Assembly: GCA_937873175.1 (NCBI GenBank)
Contig: CALMVT010000364.1
Span: 1 to 51,567 of the forward strand
DNA length: 51,567 nt
Reading direction: 5' to 3'
Source of the DNA: an uncultured Acetobacteraceae bacterium
GTDB taxonomy: Bacteria > Pseudomonadota > Alphaproteobacteria > Acetobacterales > Acetobacteraceae
Position 1 is the stretch's first letter; every line of letters begins with the position of its first letter. A program made the position numbers and the translations under genes. Under the pieces are notes generated by a model. The model ran no database searches. It worked only from the letters and a program-made list of their open reading frames with translations, and was not told the origin of the DNA. Below are positions 42,995 to 51,567 of the stretch, piece by piece.

Positions 42995-44191
42995 ATGATC
43001 GGGTTGGCGGACATCGAAGCGGCGGCCGGGCGCATCGCGGGGAAGATCCTGCGCACCCCGGCGCTGCCGTCCCACGCGGTTAGCCGCGCGACCGGCGCGC
43101 GGGTGACGTTGAAGCTTGAGAACCTGCAGGCCATCGGCTCCTTCAAGGAACGGGGCGCGGCGAACCGCCTGGCCTTGCTGACCGAAGCCGAGCGCCGTGC
43201 CGGCGTCGTCGCGATGTCCGCCGGCAACCATGCCCAGGCGGTCGCGCGCCATGCCTCCCTGCTCGGCATCCGCGCCACCATCGTCATGCCGGTGTTCACG
43301 CCCTCCACCAAGGTCATGCGCACCCGCGGCTGGGGCGCGGAGGTCGTGCTGCACGGGGAGAACCTGCTCGAAGCTTCCCGCCACGCGCACATGCTGGCGG
43401 ACCGGGACGGCCTGGTGTTCGTGCACCCCTACGACGACCCGGCGGTGATGGCCGGCCAGGGCACGCTGGCGCTGGAATTCCTGCAAGACGCGCCGGACCT
43501 GGACGTCCTGGTGATTCCGGTGGGCGGCGGCGGCATGATCTCCGGCTGCGCCGCGGCGGCGGTCGCCCTGCGCCCGGGCATCGAGGTGATCGGGGTGGAG
43601 GTCGCGGCCTACGCCTCGGTCAGCCAGACGCTGGCCGGGGAGACCGTGCAGACCGGCGGCGCCACCATCGCGGAGGGCATCGCCGTGCACACGCCCGGCA
43701 CGCACTGCCTGGAAGTGATCCGCGCCCACGTGTCCGACGTGCTGGTGGTGCCGGAGCGGGTGGTGGAGGACGCCATCGCGCTGCTGGCGGAGGGCGCGAA
43801 GCAAGTGGCGGAGGGCGCCGGCGCCGCCGGCGTCGCGGCGCTGCTGGCGCACCCGGCGCGGTTCGCCGGGCGGCGGGTAGGCATCCCGGTGTGCGGCGGC
43901 AATATCGACGGGCGGATTCTGGCGAACGTGCTGCTGCGCGGCCTGCTGCGCGACGGGCGGCTGCTGCGGCTCACCATGGCGATCCCCGACCGGCCCGGCG
44001 TGCTCGCCGACATCGCCGGGCGCATCGGCGGGTCCGGCGGCAACATCATCGAGGTGATCCACCAGCGCCTGTTCGACGCGCCCAGCGTGCAGGCGGCGGA
44101 GCTGGAATTGATGATCGAGGCGCGCGACCCCGCCCACGCCGACGCCATCGTGCAGTCGCTGGCCGGCACTTACGTGGTGCGCAGGGCGTAG
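42995..44191 (+). CDS. ilvA: threonine ammonia-lyase with C-terminal ACT-like domain
   Basis: PLP enzyme that deaminates threonine to 2-oxobutanoate, first step towards isoleucine. 398 residues. The PLP lysine is K51 in AIGSFKERGA; VAMSAGNHAQAVARHA and IPVGGGGMISGCAAA are the phosphate and substrate loops. The last 75 residues (LTMAIPDRPGVLADIAGRIG) form one ACT-like domain, as in the TdcB-like/IlvA short forms. GTG 42986 is an alternative start. A strong hairpin precedes it. Whether it is biosynthetic or catabolic cannot be decided here. Confidence 0.9.
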   Translation: MIGLADIEAAAGRIAGKILRTPALPSHAVSRATGARVTLKLENLQAIGSFKERGAANRLALLTEAERRAGVVAMSAGNHAQAVARHASLLGIRATIVMPVFTPSTKVMRTRGWGAEVVLHGENLLEASRHAHMLADRDGLVFVHPYDDPAVMAGQGTLALEFLQDAPDLDVLVIPVGGGGMISGCAAAAVALRPGIEVIGVEVAAYASVSQTLAGETVQTGGATIAEGIAVHTPGTHCLEVIRAHVSDVLVVPERVVEDAIALLAEGAKQVAEGAGAAGVAALLAHPARFAGRRVGIPVCGGNIDGRILANVLLRGLLRDGRLLRLTMAIPDRPGVLADIAGRIGGSGGNIIEVIHQRLFDAPSVQAAELELMIEARDPAHADAIVQSLAGTYVVRRA

Positions 44192-44255
44192 CTGAACGGT
44201 CGTTCGATGCGCCGGGCGTAGCGGCGCGCGGCGGCGCGTGGTAGGACCGCGCGCC

Positions 44256-45530
44256 ATGCCAGACAGCCCGTTTCTGATCGAGGCCGCGGCCCGCGGCTTC
44301 ATCCACCAGGCCACGGACGAGGCCGCACTCGACGCGGCGCTGCGGGCCGGGCCAGCGAAATCGCGCAGCGATTTGCGCGAGGTTGCGGGCTACATCGGCT
44401 TCGACTGCACCGCCGACAGCCTGCATGTGGGGAACCTGGTGCAGATCATGCTGCTGCGCCTCCTGCAGCGGCACGGCCACCGCCCCGTGGTCCTGATGGG
44501 CGGCGGCACCACGCGCATCGGCGACCCGTCCGGCAAGGACGAAGCCCGGCAGATGCTGTCCGATGCGCAGATCGCCGCCAACATGGCGGGCATCCGCGGC
44601 TGCATTTCCCCGTTCGTCCGGTTCGGTGACGGCCCGGCGGATGCCGTCATGCTGAACAACGCCGAATGGCTGGACGGCCTGAGCTACATCGGCCTGCTGC
44701 GCGACGTCGGCCCGCATTTCACCGTGAACCGCATGCTGACTTTCGACAGCGTGCGCCTGCGGCTGGAGCGGGAGCAGCCACTGACCTTCCTTGAGTTCAA
44801 CTATATGATCCTGCAGAGCTTCGACTTCCGCGAGCTGCACCGACGTCACGGCGTGGTGCTGCAGATGGGCGGGTCGGACCAGTGGGGCAACATCGTCTCG
44901 GGCGTGGAACTGGTGCGGCGGACGGAGGGGCGGCAGGTGTTCGGCTTGACCACGCCGCTGATCACCACGAGCAGCGGCGCGAAGATGGGCAAGACCGCCC
45001 GCGGCGCGGTGTGGCTCGCGGCCGGGCGGCTGTCGCCGTATGACTATTGGCAGTTCTGGCGCAACACGGAGGACGGCGACGTGGGGCGGTTCCTGCGGCT
45101 GTTCACCGATGTGCCGCTTGACGAGATCGCCCGGCTGGAAGCGCTGCCCGGCGCCGGGATCAACGAGGCGAAGAAGGTGCTGGCGACGGAAGCCACCGCC
45201 CTGCTGCACGGACGCGAGGCGGCGGAAGCGGCGGCCGAGACGGCGCGGCGGGCGTTTGAGGAGGGCGTGGCCGCGGACACGCTGCCGACGCATTGGGTGG
45301 CCGGGGCGGACCTCGCGGCGGGGATCATGGCGATCCGGCTGTTTGCCGATAGCGGGTTGGCGTTGAGCCTTGGGGAAGCGCGGCGGCTGATCCGGGGCGG
45401 GGGCGCGCGGGTGAATGACGCGGCGCTCAAGGACGAGGCGGCAGTGGTGACGGAGGCGGACCTGCGGGACGGGGCGGTGAAGCTCTCGGCGGGCAAGAAG
45501 CAGCATCGGTTGGTGCGGGTCGTCAAATGA
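44256..45530 (+). CDS. tyrS: tyrosyl-tRNA synthetase
   Basis: Class I synthetase charging tRNA-Tyr, 424 residues. [20 protein letters not shown] holds the HIGH-type HVGN box, [17 protein letters not shown] the tyrosine pocket, [17 protein letters not shown] the second site, and [12 protein letters not shown] the KMSKS-type loop in the KFGKT form usual for TyrS. An S4 RNA-binding domain ([19 protein letters not shown]) ends the protein. ATG 44256 chosen. Sits 64 bases after the threonine ammonia-lyase gene. Confidence 0.97.
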   Translation: MPDSPFLIEAAARGFIHQATDEAALDAALRAGPAKSRSDLREVAGYIGFDCTADSLHVGNLVQIMLLRLLQRHGHRPVVLMGGGTTRIGDPSGKDEARQMLSDAQIAANMAGIRGCISPFVRFGDGPADAVMLNNAEWLDGLSYIGLLRDVGPHFTVNRMLTFDSVRLRLEREQPLTFLEFNYMILQSFDFRELHRRHGVVLQMGGSDQWGNIVSGVELVRRTEGRQVFGLTTPLITTSSGAKMGKTARGAVWLAAGRLSPYDYWQFWRNTEDGDVGRFLRLFTDVPLDEIARLEALPGAGINEAKKVLATEATALLHGREAAEAAAETARRAFEEGVAADTLPTHWVAGADLAAGIMAIRLFADSGLALSLGEARRLIRGGGARVNDAALKDEAAVVTEADLRDGAVKLSAGKKQHRLVRVVK

Positions 45531-45564
45531 GGTTGCATCATAGATGTTTAAGAGTAGCAGTGCT

Positions 45565-45592
45565 ATAGGCTGAAGTTTGGTTTTCGGCCTAT
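45565..45592 (+). terminator. hairpin downstream of tyrS
   Basis: ATAGGCTGAA (45565-45574) pairs with TTCGGCCTAT (45583-45592) with one G-U pair and an 8-base T-rich loop. No T run follows. It probably ends or stabilises the tyrS transcript and marks the border of the low-GC segment. Confidence 0.4.
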
Positions 45593-45648
45593 TGCGAACC
45601 GACGTTCAAGAAGACCATGATGAGCACCGCCACGCAAACGGCTCCCAA

Positions 45649-46056
45649 ATGCTGTCGCACATTCATATTGGAGTTGCCGACTTCGCCCGTGCCCTGACGT
45701 TCTACTCTGGCGTCATGGACAGGCTTGGCTGCGTTCTCAAGTTCGCGGAGCCAGAGATACCTTGGGCTGGGTGGATGCAAGCGGGTAAGCCTCGGCCATT
45801 GTTCCTGATCGGACGTCCGTTCAACGGGCAAGCTGCAAGTCCCGGCAACGGGCAGATGGTTGCACTCCTCGCCCCCGATCGGGACGCCGTCAATGAATGC
45901 TACTCCTGGGCGCTCGATAACGGAGCGACAGATGAGGGCGCCCCGGCACTACGGCCAAACTACCATCCTCACTATTACGGAGCGTATTTCCGCGATCCGG
46001 ACGGCAACAAGCTTTGCGTTTGCTTCCATGATCCGGTCGAGGATCCTTCTCCGTAA
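45649..46056 (+). CDS. VOC-family (glyoxalase/bleomycin resistance) protein
   Basis: A 135-residue vicinal-oxygen-chelate protein. The opening HIHIGVADFARALTFYSGVM and the end HPHYYGAYFRDPDGNKLCVC match the glyoxalase-like beta-alpha-beta modules; metal-ligand candidates are the first His, a central acidic or His residue and the last Cys/His region. Activity not predictable. ATG 45649 follows from the family start; the open frame continues upstream to 45577. GC content is about 50 to 65%, well below the 70% of neighbours, suggesting later acquisition. Confidence 0.82.
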   Translation: MLSHIHIGVADFARALTFYSGVMDRLGCVLKFAEPEIPWAGWMQAGKPRPLFLIGRPFNGQAASPGNGQMVALLAPDRDAVNECYSWALDNGATDEGAPALRPNYHPHYYGAYFRDPDGNKLCVCFHDPVEDPSP

Positions 46057-46147
46057 GTCCGCTTCTCACGCATGCAACAAGCTGCGTGTTTGCGCCCGTT
46101 CCTTTTTAACTTTTTGCAGCCTGGCGAAAAGGTGCAAAAGGCAGGTC

Positions 46148-46504
46148 ATGATACGTGCGTCATGCCATTGCGGCTCCGTTTGCCTAGAGATCGCCGTTCC
46201 ACCAACGGAGGTCACCGAGTGCAATTGCTCAATATGCCGCCGCTACGGCGTGCTATGGGCCTACTACGCGCCGAGCCAAGTAGGTCTCATGCCTGTGGGC
46301 GCGGTCACGGACACTTATGTCTGGGATGACCGGTCCATCGTATTCCACCGCTGCCGTAGCTGCGGCTGCGTAACGCACTGGGCGGCCGTCGATCCCGGGC
46401 GCGACCGAATGGGCGTGAACGCCCGGTTGTTGGATCCGCAGGTGTTGGCGCAGGCGCGGGTGCGGCACCTCGATGGCGCCGGCACGGAGCAGTATATCGA
46501 CTGA
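46148..46504 (+). CDS. GFA-family (glutathione-dependent formaldehyde-activating-like) zinc protein
   Basis: A 118-residue protein with the GFA/CENP-V zinc pattern: C6 and C8 in RASCHCGSVCLE, then the pair in ECNCSICRRYGVLWAYY, and a late pair in FHRCRSCGCVTHW. These bind two zinc ions in the family. Members act on, or bind, glutathione adducts, but most have no proven substrate. ATG 46148 has GCAGG about 4 bases before it. It lies with the VOC gene in the low-GC segment and runs towards the gamma-glutamyltransferase gene. Confidence 0.85.
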   Translation: MIRASCHCGSVCLEIAVPPTEVTECNCSICRRYGVLWAYYAPSQVGLMPVGAVTDTYVWDDRSIVFHRCRSCGCVTHWAAVDPGRDRMGVNARLLDPQVLAQARVRHLDGAGTEQYID

Positions 46505-46538
46505 CCCTCCCAGCGCGTCCTACGGCTGCGTTCAAGCC

Positions 46539-48344
46539 CTACTGTCCCACCGCCGTCCCTTCCCGCCGCGGATCGGCCCCGCCTTCCAGCCCATCCAGCA
46601 CCACCTTGATCAAGCTCAACCCGCTGGTCAGCACCGAAGGCGCCTCCGGAATGCTCCACCCCAGCGCCGTCAACCCCGGGATCAAGCTGCGCACGTCGAA
46701 CGGCCCGATCAGCCCGGTGGTCCCGGCCGGCGCACCGCCGGGCTGACCCGGCGGGATGTTGTCGGAGAACAGCGATTCCAGCGTCGTCTGCCCCGTGTTG
46801 TTGTTCTGGAAATGCGCCTGGTTCGCCGCCTGTTGCGGGTCGAGGCCGAAATCGACCATCGCGACGACGGATTGCGTCGTGGTGCCGATGATGGACGCGC
46901 CGCCGGGCGAGCCGGCGACAAAGGCGGGCTTGCCGTCCGCCGTGAACACGATCGTCGGCGCCATCGAACTGCGCGGGCGCTTGCCGCCCTGCACGCGGTT
47001 GGCGACCGGCGCGCTGTCGGGGCCGGGGTCGAAGGAAAAGTCGGTCAGCTCGTTGTTAAGGACGAACCCGTCCACCAGGCGGTTGTTGCCGAACGCGCTT
47101 TCCACCGTGATGGTCTGAGACACCATGTTGCCGAAGCGGTCGATAACGGAACTATGGCTGGTGCCGCCGAACCGCGGCGGGGACACGTCGGCGGTGCCGG
47201 CCGCGCCCACGGAGGGCGGCGTGCCGGCGGTGGCCAAGCCCGGCGCCAGCGGCCCCGTCGTCAGCAGCGCCGCCCGGGTGTCCAGGTAGCCCGGGTCGAT
47301 CAGCCCGGCCGTCGGCACCGGAACATAGGCCGGGTCCGCGACGTAAAGGCTGCGGTCGGCGAAGGCAAGGCGGTTGGCCTGCAGAAAGGCGTGAACCGTT
47401 TGCACGTCGTTCGGCCCCAGCGCCTGGAGGTCCAGGTGGCCGAGGATGCCCAGGATCTGCAGCTCTGCAATGCCGCCGGAGGATGGCGGCCCCATGCTGC
47501 ACACGACATAAGCGCGGTAGGGTCCGCAGACCGGCGTGCGCTCGATGACCTTGTAGCTGTCGAGGTCGGCCAGCGTCATGGACCCGGCGCCGCCGGCGCG
47601 GGCGTCGGTCGTGACCGCGGCCACGATGTCGCGGGCGACCGGCCCGCCGTAGAACGTTTGCGGCCCGATAAAGGCGATGCGGGCCAGCGTCTGCGCATAG
47701 GCCGGGTTGCGCAGCACCGTCCCGGCCGGCTTGCCGCTGCCGTCGGGGTTGAGGAAGGAGGCGCGCGCGTTGTCATCCTGCGCCAAGGCGGCCTTGTAGC
47801 TGTCGATGGATGCGGCCAAGCGCGGGCTGATGACGAAGCCCCCGATCGCCAGCTCGATCGCCGGCAGCAGCGCGACGGCCAGCGGCTTCGACCCGTACTG
47901 GCGCGACACGGTTTCCCACAGCTTCACCGTGCCCGGCACGCCCACGGAGCGCCCGCTGAACACCGCCGTGTTGAAATCAAGCGCCTGGCCGGCGGCGTTG
48001 TGGAAGTAATACCCGTTCGCCGCCCCCGGCGCGGTTTCCCGGGCGTCGAAGCTCGTCACCTTCTTGGCCGCGGCGTCGTAGTACATCATGAACCCGCCGC
48101 CGCCGATGCCGGTCGCCTGCGGCTCGGTGAGGCCCAGCACCGCCTCCACCGCGATGGCCGCGTCGATGGCGTTGCCGCCGGCCCGCAGCACCCGGGCGCC
48201 GGCCGCGGAAGCGAGCGGGTTGGCACTGACCACCATCTCCTGCGTCGTGGTGGCTTTGGAGCGAAGCGTGAGCTGCGCGGCCGCCGGGCCGGCCGCGGCG
48301 AAGGCAGAGGCCGCAAGGAGGGCAATGGCCAGAGACGTTCTCAT
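46539..48344 (-). CDS. ggt: gamma-glutamyltransferase
   Basis: Periplasmic Ntn-hydrolase of 601 residues that splits glutathione and other gamma-glutamyl compounds. Signal peptide SLAIALLAASAFAAAGPAAA. The large-subunit region has MVVSANPLASAAGARVLRAG, GGNAIDAAIAVEAVLGLTEP and TGIGGGGFMMYY. Autocleavage should occur before Thr in FGGTSHSSVIDRFGNMVSQT (canonical TTHxS is here TSHSS), followed by LNNELTDFSF and the oxyanion region SSMAPTIVF. Both subunits are complete. ATG 48344 chosen for the signal peptide. Confidence 0.93.
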   Translation of the reverse strand: MRTSLAIALLAASAFAAAGPAAAQLTLRSKATTTQEMVVSANPLASAAGARVLRAGGNAIDAAIAVEAVLGLTEPQATGIGGGGFMMYYDAAAKKVTSFDARETAPGAANGYYFHNAAGQALDFNTAVFSGRSVGVPGTVKLWETVSRQYGSKPLAVALLPAIELAIGGFVISPRLAASIDSYKAALAQDDNARASFLNPDGSGKPAGTVLRNPAYAQTLARIAFIGPQTFYGGPVARDIVAAVTTDARAGGAGSMTLADLDSYKVIERTPVCGPYRAYVVCSMGPPSSGGIAELQILGILGHLDLQALGPNDVQTVHAFLQANRLAFADRSLYVADPAYVPVPTAGLIDPGYLDTRAALLTTGPLAPGLATAGTPPSVGAAGTADVSPPRFGGTSHSSVIDRFGNMVSQTITVESAFGNNRLVDGFVLNNELTDFSFDPGPDSAPVANRVQGGKRPRSSMAPTIVFTADGKPAFVAGSPGGASIIGTTTQSVVAMVDFGLDPQQAANQAHFQNNNTGQTTLESLFSDNIPPGQPGGAPAGTTGLIGPFDVRSLIPGLTALGWSIPEAPSVLTSGLSLIKVVLDGLEGGADPRREGTAVGQ

Positions 48345-48358
48345 GTGCCCCGCCCCCC

Positions 48359-49063
48359 TCAAGCGCCCATCTTGCCGGCGAAATCTCCCATGTCGGATGC
48401 CACGACGTCCCATTCGCCACCCGGCGCGAGATCCCGGGCCTGGTGCGGCCCGTACTCGCTGCGGCGGGCGATGAAGCCGGTGCGCAGGCCTAGGCGCTGC
48501 GCCGCCAGGAGGTCGTCGTTGTGCGCGGCGCACAGCATGACCTGCGCCGGGTCGAGCGCCAGGAGGTCGCAGGCGCCGAGGTAGGTTTCGGGGTCCGGCT
48601 TATAGTGCCGGAACACCTCCGCGCACAACACGAGGTCCCAGGGCAGGCCCTGGGCGCGGGCCATATCGACCAGCAGCGCGACGTTGCCGTTGGACAGCGG
48701 GCTGAGGATGAATTGCCGCCGCAGCCGCAGGAGGCCCGGCACGCTGTCCGGCCAGGGCCGCAGGCGGTGCCAGCCGCGGTTGATCCATTCCATGTCCTCG
48801 GGCGTTTGCCCGGTCAGGCCGAAGCGCGGCGCAAGCTCCGCCAGGCTGGCCCGGTGCAGGGCGTCCAAATTGGTCCACGGCAGCTCGCCGCGCCGCACTC
48901 GGCCCATGGACGGCGCGTAGGCGCCGCGCCAGGCATCAACAAGGCCAGGCCAATCCACCGCGAGGCTTCGCGCGGCGCCCCAGGCGCCCAGTTCCTCAAT
49001 CAGGCTGCCGCGCCAGTCCACCACGGTGCCGAACACGTCGAACAGGATTGCGCGCACATCCAT
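48359..49063 (-). CDS. haloacid dehalogenase, type II
   Basis: HAD-superfamily hydrolase of 234 residues. Motif I AILFDVFGTVVDWRGSL has the nucleophile Asp and the FDxxGT loop of L-2-haloacid dehalogenases; motif II is SPLSNGNVALL, motif III lysine is HYKPDPETYLGA and motif IV CAAHNDDLLAAQRLGL. The cap domain holds NRGWHRLRPWPDSVPGL. Likely acts on 2-haloacids, but a phosphatase role is not excluded. ATG 49063 gives MDVRAILFD. Lies 14 bases upstream of ggt on the same strand. Confidence 0.87.
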   Translation of the reverse strand: MDVRAILFDVFGTVVDWRGSLIEELGAWGAARSLAVDWPGLVDAWRGAYAPSMGRVRRGELPWTNLDALHRASLAELAPRFGLTGQTPEDMEWINRGWHRLRPWPDSVPGLLRLRRQFILSPLSNGNVALLVDMARAQGLPWDLVLCAEVFRHYKPDPETYLGACDLLALDPAQVMLCAAHNDDLLAAQRLGLRTGFIARRSEYGPHQARDLAPGGEWDVVASDMGDFAGKMGA

Positions 49064-49092
49064 CACAGGTGCCCCCGCGGCCGGGCCGCCGC

Positions 49093-51567
49093 TCAATTGA
49101 ACATGCGGAACAGGCCCCGCAGGAAGCCCGGCGTCAAGGCCGAGAGCGGGTTCACCGACACCGACGGGTCAGCCAGCGGCCCGCGGATCGCGTAGTTGAC
49201 CGCGAACAGCCCGCCGCCCTGCTCCGCGCTGAACAGCCGGCCCAGCAACGGGATGCGCCCAAGCGCCGAGTTCAGCGCGTAGGCCGGCACCACCGTGCCC
49301 TGCAGGTCGATCGTCTTGCGCGTCGCATCGACCCGGCCCCGCGCGGTGAGGCCCAGCGACGCGCTGAACGCCTGCGCGTCGGTCAATTCCAGCACGTCGC
49401 CGTCCCAGCGGAACGGGGCGTTGAGCCGCGTAAAGGCGAGGCCCGGCCCGCTCATCGCCTCGCCGATGCCGTAGATGGTGAGCGCCTGCAGCAGCTTGCC
49501 CACCGCCGGGGCGTCGCGGACGGAGAACTGCCGCAAATCCGCCGTGCCCGACAGCACGGACACCGGGGCGCTGTCGTCGAAGCGCCCATCCACGGCAAGC
49601 TGCCCGCCATCCACGGTTGTCAGCAAACCCAGCGCCCGCAGCAGCGCCCCGCCATCCGCCGCGCGCAGGCTGACCTCGCGCCCGTTGCCCTGCGGCTTGA
49701 CGCTGGCTTGCAGCCGCTCCGGCCCGGCGGACTGCGCTTGCAGCGCGCGCAGGCGGCGGCCGTCGCTTTCGGCATGGGCGTTGACGGTGGCGAGGCTGCG
49801 CCCCTCGGCCAGCAGCACCCGGTCAAAGGCCGCGTCCATGATCCAGGGCGTGCTGTCATTGTTGGCGACGCCCTTCCGTACTGGCCTGTCGGCAAGCACG
49901 CCGGACAGGTCGAGCGCCGTGCCGGTCAGCTTGGCGCGGATCGGCTGGCCCGGCGCGTCGGGGAACCGGACCTCGCCGCGCGCCTGCGTTGCCCCAAGCA
50001 AAATGGGATTCAGCACCAGCAAGCCCGGCTTGTCGCCCAACATCTCGGCCCGCCCGCGCACCTGCAGGCCCGGCCCCTGCGCCTGGATGTCGCTGATCCC
50101 CTGCAGCCGGTCGCCGCGGAGCAGCAGCCGCGCGCCGGCCGAAGCCGCCTGTCCCACCGGCTTGGCCCAGCCGGCAAGGGCCAGCGCCGCGTCGCGCAGG
50201 TCGGCCTGCACCCGCACCTCGCCCTGGCCGTCGCGCTGCGCCTGATAGGCCGCGTTGAAGCCGGCGGCGCCCGTGCCGATCACCCCTCCGGCGTCCAGCC
50301 CGGCGGCGGCGAGCTGCGGCCCCGTCGCAGCGCCGGACGCCGTCGCCCGCTGCACGACTTGGGACGGCGGACCCGGCCGGAAATCCATGTCCACCGAAAG
50401 CGCCGCCGGGATGCCGCCGACGGTTCCGCGTCCCGACGCTTTGAGCGCGTCCGCCGTCACGTCGATGGCGATGTCGCCGCGGTCCAGGTCCCGCCCGGCC
50501 ACCAAGCCGCCCAGCCGCAGCCCGCTCAGTTGCCCTTGCGCATGGATCACGACCTGGCTGAACTCAAGATGCTCCTCCAAGGGCAGGTTGACGCTCAGCT
50601 TGCCCGCCAGCGACCCCGCCGGGTTGCGCACCGGGATGGGATGGCGGTCCAGCAGATGCAGCCGCGGGTGCCGCAGCAGGGTCAAGAGTTCCGGCACCGA
50701 GGCCGCCACGTCGGCGTTCACCGAAAGGAACTGGTCCTTCACCGAAAGCCCGGTGATCCGCACGACACCGTTGGACAACTGCCCGGCGCCTTGCCGCGCG
50801 CTCGGCACGGTGATCTCGATGGCGTCGGGGCCGGGGATGCTCAGCAGCGCCTGGGCGTGCTCAATGGGCGGCACCGGGCGCAGCCAATGGATGGTCACGT
50901 TGTCGCCCTGCAAGGTGCCGCCGGCCGCCACCAGCTTGACCCGGGACAGGTCCGGAGCCGCTTCCAGGCTCAGCGTGACCTGGCCATCCCGCGCCGTTCC
51001 CGCCGTGATGTTCTCCGCGATCCATGGGCGCGCATGCCCGCCCCATGCGGCGGGCCACAGCTTCGGCAGGTCCGCAAAGGCCAGGTGATCCACGGTCAGC
51101 GCCAGGTCGGCGCGCAGCCCGCCTGCCCGCCGCGTCGCCCGGCCCGTGGCGCCCAGCGTCGTGTTCCAACCGCCGGCCGGGGACGCGACCACCACCTGCA
51201 GGCGGGACAGCGCCACGCGGTCCGGCAAGGTCCAGGCGGCTGCGTCCCACTCGCCTGTCGCGTCGAGCGTCAGGCCCTCGAATGCCAGCGCCGCTTCCGG
51301 CAACCGGGCTTGCCCGCCGCCGGCCGCGGCGTGGATAACTAAGCTGCGGGGCAGCAGTGCGGGGGACAGGGTTGCGGTCGCCGAAAGCTCCATCGCCGCA
51401 TCCACCTGCATCGGCGGCGCCAGCGTCGGCAGCGCCGCGGCCAGCGCGGACAGCGACACCGGGGTGGAGGACACGTCGATGCGGGTGCCCTCCTCCGCCA
51501 GGTCGGCGCGCAGCGTGAGGATGGAGGCCGCGCCGCCGAGCGCCAGCGCCGCCGTGCCGCTGCCGGC
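49093..51567 (-). CDS. AsmA-like (DUF3971/YhdP-type) protein, N-terminus outside window
   Basis: C-terminal 824 residues of a very large envelope protein; the frame is open to the right edge. Visible are repeated beta-rich, low-charge segments typical of the AsmA/TamB/YhdP superfamily, which form long hydrophobic grooves for phospholipid transfer to the outer membrane. TAGTARDGQVTLSLE and the C-terminal ATRKTIDLQGTVVPAYALNS plus GRIPLLGRLFSAEQGGGLFA are the best-known signature of the AsmA-like C-terminal domain. The protein ends GLFRMFN. The start, and the expected signal anchor, are not in view. Confidence 0.85.
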   Translation of the reverse strand, partial: AGSGTAALALGGAASILTLRADLAEEGTRIDVSSTPVSLSALAAALPTLAPPMQVDAAMELSATATLSPALLPRSLVIHAAAGGGQARLPEAALAFEGLTLDATGEWDAAAWTLPDRVALSRLQVVVASPAGGWNTTLGATGRATRRAGGLRADLALTVDHLAFADLPKLWPAAWGGHARPWIAENITAGTARDGQVTLSLEAAPDLSRVKLVAAGGTLQGDNVTIHWLRPVPPIEHAQALLSIPGPDAIEITVPSARQGAGQLSNGVVRITGLSVKDQFLSVNADVAASVPELLTLLRHPRLHLLDRHPIPVRNPAGSLAGKLSVNLPLEEHLEFSQVVIHAQGQLSGLRLGGLVAGRDLDRGDIAIDVTADALKASGRGTVGGIPAALSVDMDFRPGPPSQVVQRATASGAATGPQLAAAGLDAGGVIGTGAAGFNAAYQAQRDGQGEVRVQADLRDAALALAGWAKPVGQAASAGARLLLRGDRLQGISDIQAQGPGLQVRGRAEMLGDKPGLLVLNPILLGATQARGEVRFPDAPGQPIRAKLTGTALDLSGVLADRPVRKGVANNDSTPWIMDAAFDRVLLAEGRSLATVNAHAESDGRRLRALQAQSAGPERLQASVKPQGNGREVSLRAADGGALLRALGLLTTVDGGQLAVDGRFDDSAPVSVLSGTADLRQFSVRDAPAVGKLLQALTIYGIGEAMSGPGLAFTRLNAPFRWDGDVLELTDAQAFSASLGLTARGRVDATRKTIDLQGTVVPAYALNSALGRIPLLGRLFSAEQGGGLFAVNYAIRGPLADPSVSVNPLSALTPGFLRGLFRMFN

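Noticed and set aside
46473-48584. 703-codon open frame on the plus strand opposite ggt
   Set aside because: No motif and biased composition; ggt is complete on the other strand.

Overview
The window is about 70% GC and densely packed with genes. It looks like chromosomal DNA of an alphaproteobacterium, most likely Acetobacteraceae or a related Rhodospirillales lineage. The evidence is the secA/peptidyl-prolyl isomerase/argJ order, a fused aroK-aroB next to xerD and accA, the yqeY-dnaG-rpoD block facing carA-carB-greA, and frequent GTG/TTG starts with 1 to 4 base overlaps. The lineage call is inference. I saw no rRNA, tRNA, insertion sequence, prophage or CRISPR array. No stretch longer than 300 bases lacks a gene; the longest spacers are about 190 to 280 bases (8259-8445, 12462-12659, 13839-14038, 25778-26057).

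Layout. 1-2499 (minus): overlapping operon of diaminopropionate ammonia-lyase, an EamA exporter and an alpha/beta hydrolase cut by the window edge, divergent from a denD-like dehydrogenase and a ClC channel. 5526-12461: secA, divergent from a periplasmic isomerase, argJ, a fused GNAT-Nudix protein and a CinA/MoaB-type protein. 12660-13838: Hsp20 and a PsiE-family membrane protein whose natural start is followed by an in-frame TGA. 14039-18794: sulfur operon of a 50-residue membrane protein, a YeiH-type exporter, cysJ and cysI. 18791-22380 (minus): MFS efflux pump, accA, xerD and a 46-residue membrane protein. 22443-24170: aroK-aroB fusion. 24189-24796 (minus): an unassigned pair, one single-pass membrane protein and one secreted protein. 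24890-29521: a hydrolase divergent from a complete cyanate uptake and degradation operon (cynA, B, D, S) with a good sigma-54 promoter candidate. 29617-30335: a toxin-antitoxin pair whose PIN toxin is frameshifted. 30406-37570 (minus): YihY, an orphan branched-chain-type binding protein, a GNAT enzyme, rpoD, dnaG and yqeY. 37703-45530: carA with an N-terminal helix-turn-helix extension, carB, greA, threonine ammonia-lyase and tyrS. 45531-46504: a lower-GC insert with a VOC and a GFA-family gene. 46539-51567 (minus): gamma-glutamyltransferase, a haloacid dehalogenase and the C-terminal part of an AsmA-like protein.

Functionally most of the window is core: protein export, arginine, aromatic and pyrimidine/arginine precursor synthesis, sulfite reduction, replication priming and the main sigma factor. 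Accessory functions are nitrogen scavenging (cyanate, diaminopropionate), the decayed toxin-antitoxin locus and the low-GC insert. The observations I would check first are the HTH-CarA fusion with a second internal ribosome binding site, the PsiE TGA, the PIN frameshift, the sigma-54 site before cynA, and the two operons that begin with tiny membrane proteins.
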